The notes: a model not told the origin generated them from the letters alone. A DNA stretch of 64,000 nt from Caldifarciminota bacterium (GCA_026986775.1 JALSNX010000003.1:62001-126000), one strand, 5' to 3'; positions 8,926-17,700 are shown, counted from the stretch's first letter. A program made the numbers and translations.

Positions 8926-9843
8926 TTATGCCTTGCCTGATGAGCCAAATAACTGCATTTTGCTCTTCACGGTTTCTGTGACAACCTCCATACCTGCACC
9001 GAGATATTTTCTCGGGTCAAAGGTGGTCGGGTTCTCGGCCATATATTTTCTCACACCCAGAAGGAATGATAATCTCAGGTCCGTATCAATGTTAATCTTC
9101 CTTATTCCAGCCTCTATAGCCTTCTTAATTTCCTCATTGGGAACACCCTTTGCCTTGCCAAGGTCAACACCAAGTTCTTTAAGTCCTTCTATTATGTGCT
9201 GTGGAACTCCGGATGCTCCATGAAGGACAAGAGGGATACCAACCAGTTCCTTAATTTTCTTAATTCTTTCAATATCAAGTTTGGCCTCTCCTTTGAACTT
9301 ATATGCACCATGGGATGTTCCTACAGCCACTGCAAGAGCATCAACCCCTGTTTCCTCAACAAACCTTTTTGCATCATTGGGGTCTGTATAAATAGCCACA
9401 TCGCTTTCCACCTCGTCTTCCTTACCAAGAAGCCTTCCAAGTTCAGCCTCAACAGTAACACCCATGGCATGGGCTATCTTAACGATTTCTGAAGTGAGTT
9501 TAACGTTTTCCTCGTATGGCTTATCTGATGCATCAATCATTACTGATGTAAAACCATATCTTAAGGTCCTCATTATCTTATCAAAATGCTTTCCGTGGTC
9601 AAGATGAAGAGCCACAGGAATACCCGTATTATGTGCTGCGATTTTAACGATTTCCGAGAGGAACTCAACACCAGCATACTTCATTGCTCCCTCGGAAACG
9701 GCTATAATAAGTGGTGATTTTTCTTCTTCACCTGCCTTTATTATTGCCTTTAAAAATTCAAGGTTGTTTATGTTGAATGCACCAACACCATACCCTCTTT
9801 TATCAGCATCCTCAAGAATTTCTTTCATCGTAACAAGTGCCAT
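8926..9843 (-). CDS. fba: Class II fructose-1,6-bisphosphate aldolase
   Basis: A zinc-dependent class II aldolase that splits fructose-1,6-bisphosphate to dihydroxyacetone phosphate and glyceraldehyde-3-phosphate. The 305-residue protein has GVGAFNINNLE, the zinc and catalytic motif ALHLDHGKHFD, VEAELG, the zinc histidine in LVLHGASGVP, and the phosphate-binding INIDTDLR. A GGGAGG site precedes the ATG. It sits between two phosphofructokinases in one operon, which makes the upper glycolysis step a single transcription unit. Confidence 0.95.
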   Translation of the reverse strand: MALVTMKEILEDADKRGYGVGAFNINNLEFLKAIIKAGEEEKSPLIIAVSEGAMKYAGVEFLSEIVKIAAHNTGIPVALHLDHGKHFDKIMRTLRYGFTSVMIDASDKPYEENVKLTSEIVKIAHAMGVTVEAELGRLLGKEDEVESDVAIYTDPNDAKRFVEETGVDALAVAVGTSHGAYKFKGEAKLDIERIKKIKELVGIPLVLHGASGVPQHIIEGLKELGVDLGKAKGVPNEEIKKAIEAGIRKINIDTDLRLSFLLGVRKYMAENPTTFDPRKYLGAGMEVVTETVKSKMQLFGSSGKA

Positions 9844-9908
9844 AACATCCTCCCTTTTATTTATTATTTAAGTATAAGGGATTTCAAAAGTTCCTCAAAA
9901 TGAGAAGG

Positions 9909-10883
9909 TTAATCCTCCCATCTGAATGTATAAACAGAATTTATTAGAAATTCTGAGAGTTTTTTCCTTCTGGCAACTGCTTCTTTTAAAGGAGTAAATG
10001 TAATTTCTTTTCCCTTTACACCAACAAGAACGTTAAAATTACCGTCAAAAATCGCTTTTAAGGTGCCCATAGCAAGGCGAAAAGCAAGCAATCTATCGTG
10101 AAAAACAGGAATACCTCCCCGCTGAATATGACCCAAAACGGAAATGCGAATATCATAACCAATATCCTTTTCTTTAAGCATTTTTGCAATATCGTAAGCA
10201 GAGGCCTTACCTTCAGCAACAATTATTATGGAGTTTCTTCTCCCTTCCTCGTATCTTTTTCTGAGTCTCTTTGCAAGTTCATCCACGTCTGTTTCAACCT
10301 CCGGAATAAACACGCCCTCTGCACCTGTTGCGATTGCCGCAGTAACAGCGAGGTAGCCAGAGCGGTGTCCCATAACCTCTATGATGAATGCCCTGTCATG
10401 TGAGGATGCCGTATCCTTTATTTTATCAACAGCATCCTGAATTGTAGAAAGTGCTGTGTGCATACCAAGAGTTTCATCTGTGCCATACATGTCGTTGTCA
10501 ATGGATGCAGGTAGAACTATCGTATTGACCCCTATTTTTGAAAGGTCATAGGCACCCCTCATTGAACCATCTCCGCCAATGACCACAAGCACGGATATGC
10601 CTTCATTTTCAAGAACCTCTTTGGCCTTTAACCTCACAGATTCGTCTGTTTTAAACTCAGGAAATCTTGATGTGCCAAGTATGGTCCCACCCCTTTTTAA
10701 AAGTCCTGCTACATTGTCATATGTGAGCTTGTATTGCTCGTTATTTACCACACCTCTATAACCATTTTTAAAACCTACAACTTCGTAATTATTTTCAATG
10801 AGCGCCCTCGTAAGATACCTTATAAGGGGATTCATCCCCGGAGCATCACCACCGGAGGTTATTATTCCTATACTCTTCTTCAT
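9909..10883 (-). CDS. pfkA: ATP-type 6-phosphofructokinase
   Basis: A 324-residue phosphofructokinase of typical bacterial length. The donor loop is GGDGS, with Gly at the E. coli 104 position, and the substrate loop is PASIDND, with Ala where E. coli has Gly124 and no Lys. Both predict ATP as donor. Other family motifs are TSGGDAPGMNP, EVMGHRSGYLA and LGHIQRGGIP. The start overlaps the stop of the upstream M6 protease by 4 bases, so translation is probably coupled. It is followed after 65 bases by fba. Confidence 0.93.
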   Translation of the reverse strand: MKKSIGIITSGGDAPGMNPLIRYLTRALIENNYEVVGFKNGYRGVVNNEQYKLTYDNVAGLLKRGGTILGTSRFPEFKTDESVRLKAKEVLENEGISVLVVIGGDGSMRGAYDLSKIGVNTIVLPASIDNDMYGTDETLGMHTALSTIQDAVDKIKDTASSHDRAFIIEVMGHRSGYLAVTAAIATGAEGVFIPEVETDVDELAKRLRKRYEEGRRNSIIIVAEGKASAYDIAKMLKEKDIGYDIRISVLGHIQRGGIPVFHDRLLAFRLAMGTLKAIFDGNFNVLVGVKGKEITFTPLKEAVARRKKLSEFLINSVYTFRWED

Positions 10884-13800
10884 CTTCTTCCACCTTTTGA
10901 AATCACGAACATCTTTATTATTTTTTCTTCCCTCTGTCCTTCACCATTAAACTTAACATGAAGGTAGTAAAGGTCAGGCTCTACATCGGACAAATCAAGG
11001 TCAATTTCTTCAATAGTTTTTCCATTAAAATTAAAGTTCTGAGTTTTTACCACCCGTCCACTGTAGTTTACAAAGTCAATTCTTCCTGTACCACCAAATC
11101 CCACCTTGAACCTTAGTTTCGCCTTTCCTTCTTTCACAGGGTTTGGATACACATAAAGAAGCGATATACCTGAGTTCACCACCTCATTAATGGTGTTTTC
11201 AATGTCAACAAATATGTTGTGGGATGGAGTATTGAATATGTGTGGCATGGTGGCAGAGTTTATATCAAAGTCCTCTGCAAACAGATAGCCGTCCTCTGTG
11301 ATGTATGCAAGTTCAAGGCCATTGTCAGAATCAAGGTTTACAGCCATCAAACTTCTTACATTTTTAGATGCCTGAAGAGGAAAAGAGGAAGTCTCTTTGC
11401 CATGAACATTGTAGGCAAAAACATGTTCACCCACAGCCACGATTATTTCATCCTGCATATCACCGTCAAGGTCAGCCGTTATAATACCGTTGACAGAAGA
11501 ATCAGAAAGTAAAACCGGAAAACCGTCAAGCAGTGCACCGCTGGTATTTACAGCATAAATTTTATTATCAACAACAAAAACAAAAAACGTTCCCTCGTCA
11601 TAATGGCCTGTTGCCACATAAGGTGATACTGAACCGTTAAATATTCTCCTCCACAGTCTATCACCTTTGATACCCAGCGCTTCCACTTCCCCATTTCCCT
11701 TTACACTTAAAAAGCCAATTGATGTGTCAGGAAATCTCGTTGCTATTAAAGGTGAGTTGTATGGAGAGGGATAGGAAGTTCCGATATGCTGGATATTGCC
11801 CCTGTCGTCAATTATGGAAACTGTGCCATCAGTTGCTCCTGTAAAAAGAAGCATGTTATACGTTCCTGCACCGCATCTTACAGGTGCTGAAAGGCTGAAT
11901 GTGTGCTGTTCTACACCGTTTATATCAATAAGATGAAGTTTCTGGTCTTCAGCGCCTATGAAAACAAATAATGTATCCTTAAAATAACCCATGGATATAA
12001 AGCCACGTATTTCATTCCCGATATTCAAATTCCATACATTCTCTACAGAGTCTCCTTCGTATCTATAAAAATGAACAATGCCTTCCTGTGTGGGAAAGGC
12101 GATAGATACTCTCTCGTTTTCTTTGAATATAACAGGTTCGCTCACAGGCATCTGATTCCTTATTGTATCTGTGAAAAGAACGCTACCCGTTTTAGAGAGA
12201 ACAGAAAAAAGCATATAAGAATCCACCTCTGTGGTATCAAGGGTGATAAGGTCAAGAGAATCCCTCTCAATAAGCTGGACCACGGCAAAAACAGAATCAA
12301 ACTCCATAAAGGATTTTTGAGGCACATCGTAGATTTTATAGTTTATATTGCTGTCTATCAGAGCGTATCCAATCCTGAGAGGAAATCCCGAAATGCTCTT
12401 TTCTCTTTTTGCAATAACACGCATGTCCTCTTTTATTGTGTCTGGAATGTAAAACACAAGATTGGTTTTATTACCCTCGTTATCATCCGATGATGGGGTT
12501 GTCCACGGAGCAAGTTCTGTATTATTGCCTTTAAAATAGGTGTCATACGGGCATCCAAACCACGTATATGCATAGGGGCTCATGTCTGTCCATTTTTCAA
12601 AGTCCTGAACATGGTCTGCCTCAACAACGTCAACAGCCATAGGTCTTACCGCATTAACCTCATTGTAAGCGTAGTGTTCCCAGTATATTCTATCATCCAC
12701 GTGCCATACCAGGATACCATCTGCTGGTTCAAGGTAATCGTTTTCACCGAAGAAGTGAACAAGAACACCGTTTTTCCATTTTCCGAAAACCTTTGCAGAG
12801 TCTCCACATACAACGGTATCGTTGAAACTCAGGTTTGTTTGAAGGTTCTCAAAGAGGAAGTACTCATGAGAATTTACAGGCACCTTGAGAAATCTTATGC
12901 CCGTGTAGGGGTCTTCTGCAAAATATGGAACAGTATAATAGAGTTTACCATGTCTTCTTACAACAAAACTGTCAACTCCAACATCAACAGGCAAAAGGTG
13001 TGTCGTATCAGGCCTTTCATCGGGAGTAAGAATCTTAAGTATTCTGCTGTCAATAAAACCCTCTCCAAACATGTACTTTAATATCCAGTCTGTCCAGAGC
13101 CTGGTCCATGCATTGGGATATGGAGGAAGAACACCTGATGGTATGCCCTCTGCGGAAAGATACGGTCCTGTTGTCATAATCCCGAATGCACCCACTCCAG
13201 AGCCGTTGTATTTAGTATCGTAAAGGTCAGGATAGAAAAATAGGTTGTGTCCTGATTCATGGAAAAATGTGCCGTTTATTCTCACATCAATACCATCCTG
13301 ACTCATTGTTTCAGACATGATTTCAGCATCAAATACCGTATCCTGTCCTCCGTTCAACACAATGTAAGGAACACCTAAATAGTATTCAAGGGCACCTGCA
13401 GGCACGGTGACAGCGGGCATATCGTATGGAGAGTCCATATTTAAATCAGTCTGCCATGCAGAGCCAGGATGAAAAATAACGTATCTATCAAGTACACCCT
13501 CCTGATAATCCTTAATCCCGTTGTTGTCAAGGTCTTCAAAGTGAATGCTTGTATCCCTGTCTGCGGATATAAAAGCGTCTCTTAAAAAGGTAACAAGACC
13601 CAGTTCAGGGTCCTGGCCCCATGCGGCATAATATCCCATCCTGTGAGGCACTTTATAAGGTGGTAGCCCTGAATCAGGCTTCACAACCCATTCAATCCGC
13701 ACCTTCCCATAGGTTAAGGCCGCATAGTAATCGGAAAGCGCCTCTGAGAGGGCGTTAAAATACGTCCAGTCATGAGGTGGGTCATAATAAGGGTTATATA

Positions 13801-14176
13801 CAGGATTCCCCTCACAGTCAGTTCCAATTATCATGGGTTGGCCATTTGATGTCATTATAAAGGTGCCGTCCCCTGTAGATTTTGGGTCATCAGGCTGTTC
13901 TTTCTGAAACTCCACCCTCAATACAAGAATCCTTATAATTGAAGGTTGCTTGCTTTTTCTGTTTAATGCGTATTTTTTTACCCTCAAAAAAGGAGGATAG
14001 TTTTCATAGGTGTATTGCTGGTTAAGCCTTGCCATTCTTCTCTTTATTTCGCCGTATCTCTTTGTAATCAAATTGATCCTTTCTATCCTGTAATTCTCTC
14101 TAATTTTTTCAAAACCCGTGATTTTACCTTCACTCTGGGCCATTTGAAGAAACAAAAGCAATGCAGCAATCATCAT
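10880..14176 (-). CDS. Secreted M6-family (immune inhibitor A-like) metalloprotease with C-terminal sorting domain
   Basis: A 1098-residue exported protein. Residues 1-15 form a hydrophobic signal peptide (IAALLLFLQMAQS). The protease domain covers about residues 80-470 and has the zinc motif HESGHNLFF near residue 307, with a downstream PDLYD as in M6 peptidases. Residues about 650-980 contain short repeated blades with DLDGDMQDEIIVAVG-type FG-GAP motifs, suggesting a beta-propeller. The last ~90 residues begin YVYPNPVKEG and resemble the beta-sandwich sorting domain of type IX secretion cargo. Its start has a strong AAGGAGG site. It is the first gene of an operon that continues into glycolytic genes, an odd pairing. 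Confidence 0.85.
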   Translation of the reverse strand: MMIAALLLFLQMAQSEGKITGFEKIRENYRIERINLITKRYGEIKRRMARLNQQYTYENYPPFLRVKKYALNRKSKQPSIIRILVLRVEFQKEQPDDPKSTGDGTFIMTSNGQPMIIGTDCEGNPVYNPYYDPPHDWTYFNALSEALSDYYAALTYGKVRIEWVVKPDSGLPPYKVPHRMGYYAAWGQDPELGLVTFLRDAFISADRDTSIHFEDLDNNGIKDYQEGVLDRYVIFHPGSAWQTDLNMDSPYDMPAVTVPAGALEYYLGVPYIVLNGGQDTVFDAEIMSETMSQDGIDVRINGTFFHESGHNLFFYPDLYDTKYNGSGVGAFGIMTTGPYLSAEGIPSGVLPPYPNAWTRLWTDWILKYMFGEGFIDSRILKILTPDERPDTTHLLPVDVGVDSFVVRRHGKLYYTVPYFAEDPYTGIRFLKVPVNSHEYFLFENLQTNLSFNDTVVCGDSAKVFGKWKNGVLVHFFGENDYLEPADGILVWHVDDRIYWEHYAYNEVNAVRPMAVDVVEADHVQDFEKWTDMSPYAYTWFGCPYDTYFKGNNTELAPWTTPSSDDNEGNKTNLVFYIPDTIKEDMRVIAKREKSISGFPLRIGYALIDSNINYKIYDVPQKSFMEFDSVFAVVQLIERDSLDLITLDTTEVDSYMLFSVLSKTGSVLFTDTIRNQMPVSEPVIFKENERVSIAFPTQEGIVHFYRYEGDSVENVWNLNIGNEIRGFISMGYFKDTLFVFIGAEDQKLHLIDINGVEQHTFSLSAPVRCGAGTYNMLLFTGATDGTVSIIDDRGNIQHIGTSYPSPYNSPLIATRFPDTSIGFLSVKGNGEVEALGIKGDRLWRRIFNGSVSPYVATGHYDEGTFFVFVVDNKIYAVNTSGALLDGFPVLLSDSSVNGIITADLDGDMQDEIIVAVGEHVFAYNVHGKETSSFPLQASKNVRSLMAVNLDSDNGLELAYITEDGYLFAEDFDINSATMPHIFNTPSHNIFVDIENTINEVVNSGISLLYVYPNPVKEGKAKLRFKVGFGGTGRIDFVNYSGRVVKTQNFNFNGKTIEEIDLDLSDVEPDLYYLHVKFNGEGQREEKIIKMFVISKGGRR

Positions 14177-14205
14177 ATACCTCCTTACACTTGTACTTCA
14201 GGATA

Positions 14206-14234
14206 ATTTTAATCCATCGTGCGGGGAAGTAAAA
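14206..14234 (-). promoter_or_regulatory. Candidate promoter of the M6 protease-glycolysis operon
   Basis: On the minus strand a TAAAAT -10 box (14211-14206) lies 17 bases from a weak TTTTAC -35 (14234-14229). About 30 bases separate it from the protease start, leaving room for the visible ribosome-binding site. The -35 match is poor. Confidence 0.35.
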
Positions 14235-14283
14235 ACTTTGCCGTTTGCACAGGGCACATTTTCCCGATACCTGCATGTTCCCT

Positions 14284-14289
14284 TAAAAT
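14284..14289 (+). promoter_or_regulatory. -10 element of polA, leaderless-type spacing
   Basis: TAAAAT ends 9 bases before the polA ATG and there is no Shine-Dalgarno sequence. Transcription would begin at or within a few bases of the start codon. No good -35 is visible 17 bases upstream. Confidence 0.4.
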
Positions 14290-14298
14290 CAAAACACC

Positions 14299-16800
14299 AT
14301 GAAAAGAGTTTTACTTATTGATGCCACATCTCTGGCCTTTCGGGCCTATTACGCCTTTATAAGAAGGCCACTTGTGAATTCAAAAGGAATGAACACCTCA
14401 GGTCCCTTTGCCTTTATCAATTCCATTGAAAAACTCAAAAGAGAACTTGCACCTACCCATGTTCTTGCTGTATTTGATGCACCGCATAAAACCTTCAGGC
14501 ACAAACTTTTTGAGGAATATAAGGCTCAGAGGCCAAAACCACCGGATGAAATAAAACTTCAGATAGAGTACATAAAACACCTTCTTGATGCCTATGCAAT
14601 AAAATATGTGGAGATAGAAGGTGTTGAGGCTGACGATGTTATAGCATCGTTTGTAAGGAAATTCAAAGACGAGGATACTCAAATATACATCTCAACTCAG
14701 GACAAGGACCTTTTGCAACTCGTGCAGGATAGGGTTTTTGTGGTGCAGGGGCTTTCCAGCCAGCTAACGGTTTACGATATAAAAAGAGTAAAGGAAAAAT
14801 ACGGTGTTCCGCCAGAGAAAATCCCCGATTTTCTTGCTCTCGTGGGTGATGCCATTGACAATATACCCGGTGTGAAGGGTATTGGTGATAAAACGGCTGT
14901 GGAACTCCTTAAAAACTATAATAGCATTGAGGACATTTATGAGCACATTGATGAAATAGATTCAAAAATAAGAGAAAAACTCATAAAACACAAAAAGGAC
15001 TGTTTTTTCTCAAAGAAATTAGTTTTACTGAAAACTGATGTGAACATAGATATAGGTCTTAATGATATAAAACTCAGAGAGCCCGATAGAAAGAAACTTG
15101 CAAGAGTTCTCAAATTCTTTGAATTTGAGAAACTCTTAAAACAACTTGCAGACAGAGCGATTATTCCTGAATTTGAGGTAAAAAGAAGCCTGCCATTTAA
15201 TTCCATTAACGGACTTTCCCTTGATGTCCATGACAGTCTGGTTCATGCAATTGATTCTGATGGTGAAAAAGTCACAGTCAACATTGATGTGGCCAGAGAC
15301 CTTCTTGAAAACGGGAGGGTTCCAAAGTATGTTTTTGACTACAAGAGCCAGTTTAAAATGCTTTATGAAAGAAAAATAACCTTAAAAGGAGTTGAGTTTG
15401 ATTTTCCCCTTGCCGCATATCTTCTTGAGCCCGAGAGAGGAAATTACAGCATAGACAGGTTCTTAGCAGAGGAGTTTCTCTCCAAAGTTGCAGAAAATGA
15501 AATAGATATATCAAAGCAGAAAGCCTTTTTGGTGCACGAGTTAAAAGAAGACTACCTGAAATCTCTTGAAAACATGGGACTTATGGAGCTTTACAAAAAC
15601 ATAGAACTTCCACTTGCGAGGGTGCTTGCACTTATGGAACATCATGGCACTTTAATTGACATAAATTACCTTGCTGAACTGAAATTAGAGATAGACACAG
15701 ATTTAAACCGCATAATAAAAAAACTCCATGACATTGCAGGAGAGAAAATCAATTTAAACTCACCAAAGCAACTTGCAAAAATCCTCTTTGAGAAACTCAA
15801 ATTACCACCGATAAAGAAGACCAAAACAGGTTATTCCACAGACCAGGAAACACTTGAAAAGTTAAAGGATAAGCATGAGTTTGTAAAACTCTTGCTTGAT
15901 TATCGTGAACTTTACAAGATAAAGTCCACGTACATAGAACCCTTCTTCAGGTTAGTTGATGAAAATGGTCGGGTCCATCCCTATTTCAATCAGATGCATA
16001 CAGCAACAGGCAGGCTCTCCTGCTCAAATCCCAACCTCCAGAATCTTCCCATAAGGTCTGATATAGGAAGGAAGATAAGAAAGGCCATAATAGCACCTTC
16101 AGGATACATGATAGTTTCCTTTGATTATTCCCAGATAGAACTCAGAATAGCAGCCCATCTTTCAGGAGAAAAGGCAATGATAGAGGCATTTTCAAAGGAT
16201 AGAGACATACACAGAGAAACAGCAGGTCTTATTTTTCAGAAGTCCCCCGATGAAATAACACCACAGGAAAGAAGAGTGGCAAAGACGGTGAACTTTGGCA
16301 TAATTTACGGAATTTCACCCTATGGACTTTCAAAACAACTTGGCATATCTCAGGAAGAGGCGCAGGGCATAATATACAACTTCTTTGCCATCTACCCCGA
16401 ATTCCATGAATGGATTAACCGCATTTTAAAGGATACAGAGATAAAAGGCTACACGACCACCATTTTCGGAAGAATAAGAAAAATACCCGAACTCAAAAGC
16501 AGCAATAACAACATAAAGGAACTTGGAAAGAGACTTGCAATCAACACCCCCGTTCAGGGAAGTGCCGCAGATATTATAAAGAAGGCCATGATAGACGTTC
16601 AAAGATACATTGAACAGGAGAAAATAGACGCACACATGATTTTACAGGTGCACGACGAACTGGTTTTTGAAGTTAAAGAAGATGTAGTGGATACTTTTAC
16701 AGAAAAGGTAAAAAGCATTATGGAAAACGTTGTAAAACTCAAAGTCCCGTTAAAGGTTGATTACGGATACGGCAGAAACTGGCTCAGCGCTCACGGATAA
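14299..16800 (+). CDS. polA: DNA polymerase I with 5'-3' exonuclease and inactive proofreading domain
   Basis: This is an 833-residue family A polymerase for gap repair and Okazaki-fragment processing. Residues 1-~285 form the 5' nuclease (IDATSLAFRAYYAF, EADDVIAS, GDAIDNIPGVKGIG). Residues ~300-430 correspond to the 3'-5' exonuclease fold but are shortened and lack the first acidic motif (DxE), so proofreading is predicted absent. Residues ~430-833 form the polymerase, with ATGRLSCSNPNLQNLP, the catalytic SFDYSQIELR, the O helix RRVAKTVNFGIIYG, and the second catalytic Asp in LQVHDELVFE. The length is close to the Thermus enzyme, which shares this loss. The 3' end overlaps the convergent PadR gene by 17 bases. 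Confidence 0.95.
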   Translation: MKRVLLIDATSLAFRAYYAFIRRPLVNSKGMNTSGPFAFINSIEKLKRELAPTHVLAVFDAPHKTFRHKLFEEYKAQRPKPPDEIKLQIEYIKHLLDAYAIKYVEIEGVEADDVIASFVRKFKDEDTQIYISTQDKDLLQLVQDRVFVVQGLSSQLTVYDIKRVKEKYGVPPEKIPDFLALVGDAIDNIPGVKGIGDKTAVELLKNYNSIEDIYEHIDEIDSKIREKLIKHKKDCFFSKKLVLLKTDVNIDIGLNDIKLREPDRKKLARVLKFFEFEKLLKQLADRAIIPEFEVKRSLPFNSINGLSLDVHDSLVHAIDSDGEKVTVNIDVARDLLENGRVPKYVFDYKSQFKMLYERKITLKGVEFDFPLAAYLLEPERGNYSIDRFLAEEFLSKVAENEIDISKQKAFLVHELKEDYLKSLENMGLMELYKNIELPLARVLALMEHHGTLIDINYLAELKLEIDTDLNRIIKKLHDIAGEKINLNSPKQLAKILFEKLKLPPIKKTKTGYSTDQETLEKLKDKHEFVKLLLDYRELYKIKSTYIEPFFRLVDENGRVHPYFNQMHTATGRLSCSNPNLQNLPIRSDIGRKIRKAIIAPSGYMIVSFDYSQIELRIAAHLSGEKAMIEAFSKDRDIHRETAGLIFQKSPDEITPQERRVAKTVNFGIIYGISPYGLSKQLGISQEEAQGIIYNFFAIYPEFHEWINRILKDTEIKGYTTTIFGRIRKIPELKSSNNNIKELGKRLAINTPVQGSAADIIKKAMIDVQRYIEQEKIDAHMILQVHDELVFEVKEDVVDTFTEKVKSIMENVVKLKVPLKVDYGYGRNWLSAHG

Positions 16801-17152
16801 TGGACTCAATTCTATCCCTCAAAAGCATAAGTGAGTTTATTGCATTTTCAATATCGTCGTACCACCTTTTAAGAAACTCCAGACCGTCCTGAGTTATCGT
16901 ATAAACCCTTCTGGGCATCCCAGAATCGCCGCCTGTATCCCATCGGGACTTAACCAGCTCGTGTGCCTCAAGTTTCCTTAAAACCCTGTAGCCAATACCA
17001 TATTCAAGAATTTGAGGAGAAATACCGAATTCAGAGGACTTTTCCATGAGTTTGTAACCATAGGAAGGCTCCTCAGCAAGAAGCAGGAGGAAAACAACCT
17101 TTATAAACTCACTGCTTTTAAAGCCACACCTATGGAACCTGCATCTTTTCAG
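16784..17152 (-). CDS. PadR-family transcriptional regulator, probable non-ATG start
   Basis: The first in-frame ATG (17047) falls in the middle of the winged-helix domain. Reading upstream in frame gives RCRFHRCGF, then SSEFIKVVFLLLLAEEPSYGYKL, which is the expected PadR N-terminus, so the gene must begin earlier. No ATG, GTG or TTG is available before the previous stop. A CTG at 17152, eight bases after GGAG and just past the stop of the NifX-like gene, is the best candidate and gives about 122 residues. The C-terminal part matches PadR: YRVLRKLEAHELVKSRWD, PRRVYTITQDGLEFL. Two cysteines and histidines near the N-terminus could bind metal. It is probably co-transcribed with the NifX-like gene and may autoregulate it. 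Confidence 0.82.
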   Translation of the reverse strand: MKRCRFHRCGFKSSEFIKVVFLLLLAEEPSYGYKLMEKSSEFGISPQILEYGIGYRVLRKLEAHELVKSRWDTGGDSGMPRRVYTITQDGLEFLKRWYDDIENAINSLMLLRDRIESIIRER

Positions 17153-17154
17153 CG

Positions 17155-17646
17155 TTATTGCTCCATTTTCTCCTTAAGTTCCATAATAAGAGATTTAAGT
17201 TCAGCAACCTGTTTCCTCAAATCCTGAACCTCAAGTTTCAGCCTTCTTATATCCTCATTTTCTCCCTCGTGGTGTGGCCCATGGTGTTCATGAGAAGATG
17301 ACCGGGCCTCTTCGTAGTGATATTCACCCTCAAGTATTTCCTTTAAAACATCTTTCACCTTTCCATAAGCACCCACTAAAGGCTTTATCCCGTATTGTTT
17401 GAAAAACTCCTGCGCTCTCGGTCCCATGCCACCTGTAACAATCACATCAGCACCGAGGGTATGTATAAATTGAGGAAGTTCTCCCGGATTGTGTGCCTCT
17501 TTATACGGATTTTCAATAGACTGCACCTTTTTAATTACATTGCCATCAGTAATATCCACTATAACGAAGTAGGAGCAGTGGCCAAAGTGATAACTCACCA
17601 CACTTTCAAGGTCATTTGCATCATCAGCAGTAAATGCTATCTTCAT
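17155..17646 (-). CDS. NifX/NifB-type dinitrogenase cofactor-binding-like protein with His-rich linker
   Basis: This 163-residue protein has the NifX/VnfX-type domain at residues 1-~105 (MKIAFTADD start, SYHFGHCSYFVIVD, GADVIVTGGMGPRAQEFF). A histidine-rich linker (SSSHEHHGPHHEGEN) and a C-terminal coiled coil of about 40 residues follow. The NifX-like fold binds iron-sulfur or iron-molybdenum precursors in nitrogenase systems, but stand-alone copies in organisms without nitrogenase have unknown roles. The histidines suggest metal binding. GGAGG lies upstream of the ATG. It precedes the PadR gene by two bases. Confidence 0.85.
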   Translation of the reverse strand: MKIAFTADDANDLESVVSYHFGHCSYFVIVDITDGNVIKKVQSIENPYKEAHNPGELPQFIHTLGADVIVTGGMGPRAQEFFKQYGIKPLVGAYGKVKDVLKEILEGEYHYEEARSSSHEHHGPHHEGENEDIRRLKLEVQDLRKQVAELKSLIMELKEKMEQ

Positions 17647-17669
17647 AAAGATTACCTCCGTTTGTTTAA

Positions 17670-17698
17670 ATTATACTCCATTTTTCATGTATATGAAA
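17670..17698 (-). promoter_or_regulatory. Promoter of the NifX-like/PadR pair
   Basis: On the minus strand TATAAT (17675-17670) lies 17 bases from TTTCAT (17698-17693). The -10 matches consensus and the -35 is weak. The spacer and -35 are covered by the inverted repeat at 17681-17700. Confidence 0.55.
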
Positions 17699-17700
17699 AA
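17681..17700. promoter_or_regulatory. Perfect inverted repeat, candidate PadR operator
   Basis: TTTTTCAT-GTAT-ATGAAAAA is an 8-bp perfect inverted repeat. It sits exactly over the spacer and -35 of the promoter for the NifX-like gene and the PadR gene, where a bound repressor would block polymerase. PadR binding to it is inferred from position only. Confidence 0.55.

Noticed and set aside
17047-17049. ATG at 17047 as start of the PadR gene
   Set aside because: It lies inside the winged helix. The conserved upstream LLLLAEEPSYGYKL is in frame and would be lost.
17155-17646. Nitrogen fixation role for the NifX-like proteins
   Set aside because: No nifH, nifD, nifK or nifB lies nearby. Stand-alone NifX-like proteins are common in non-fixing anaerobes.
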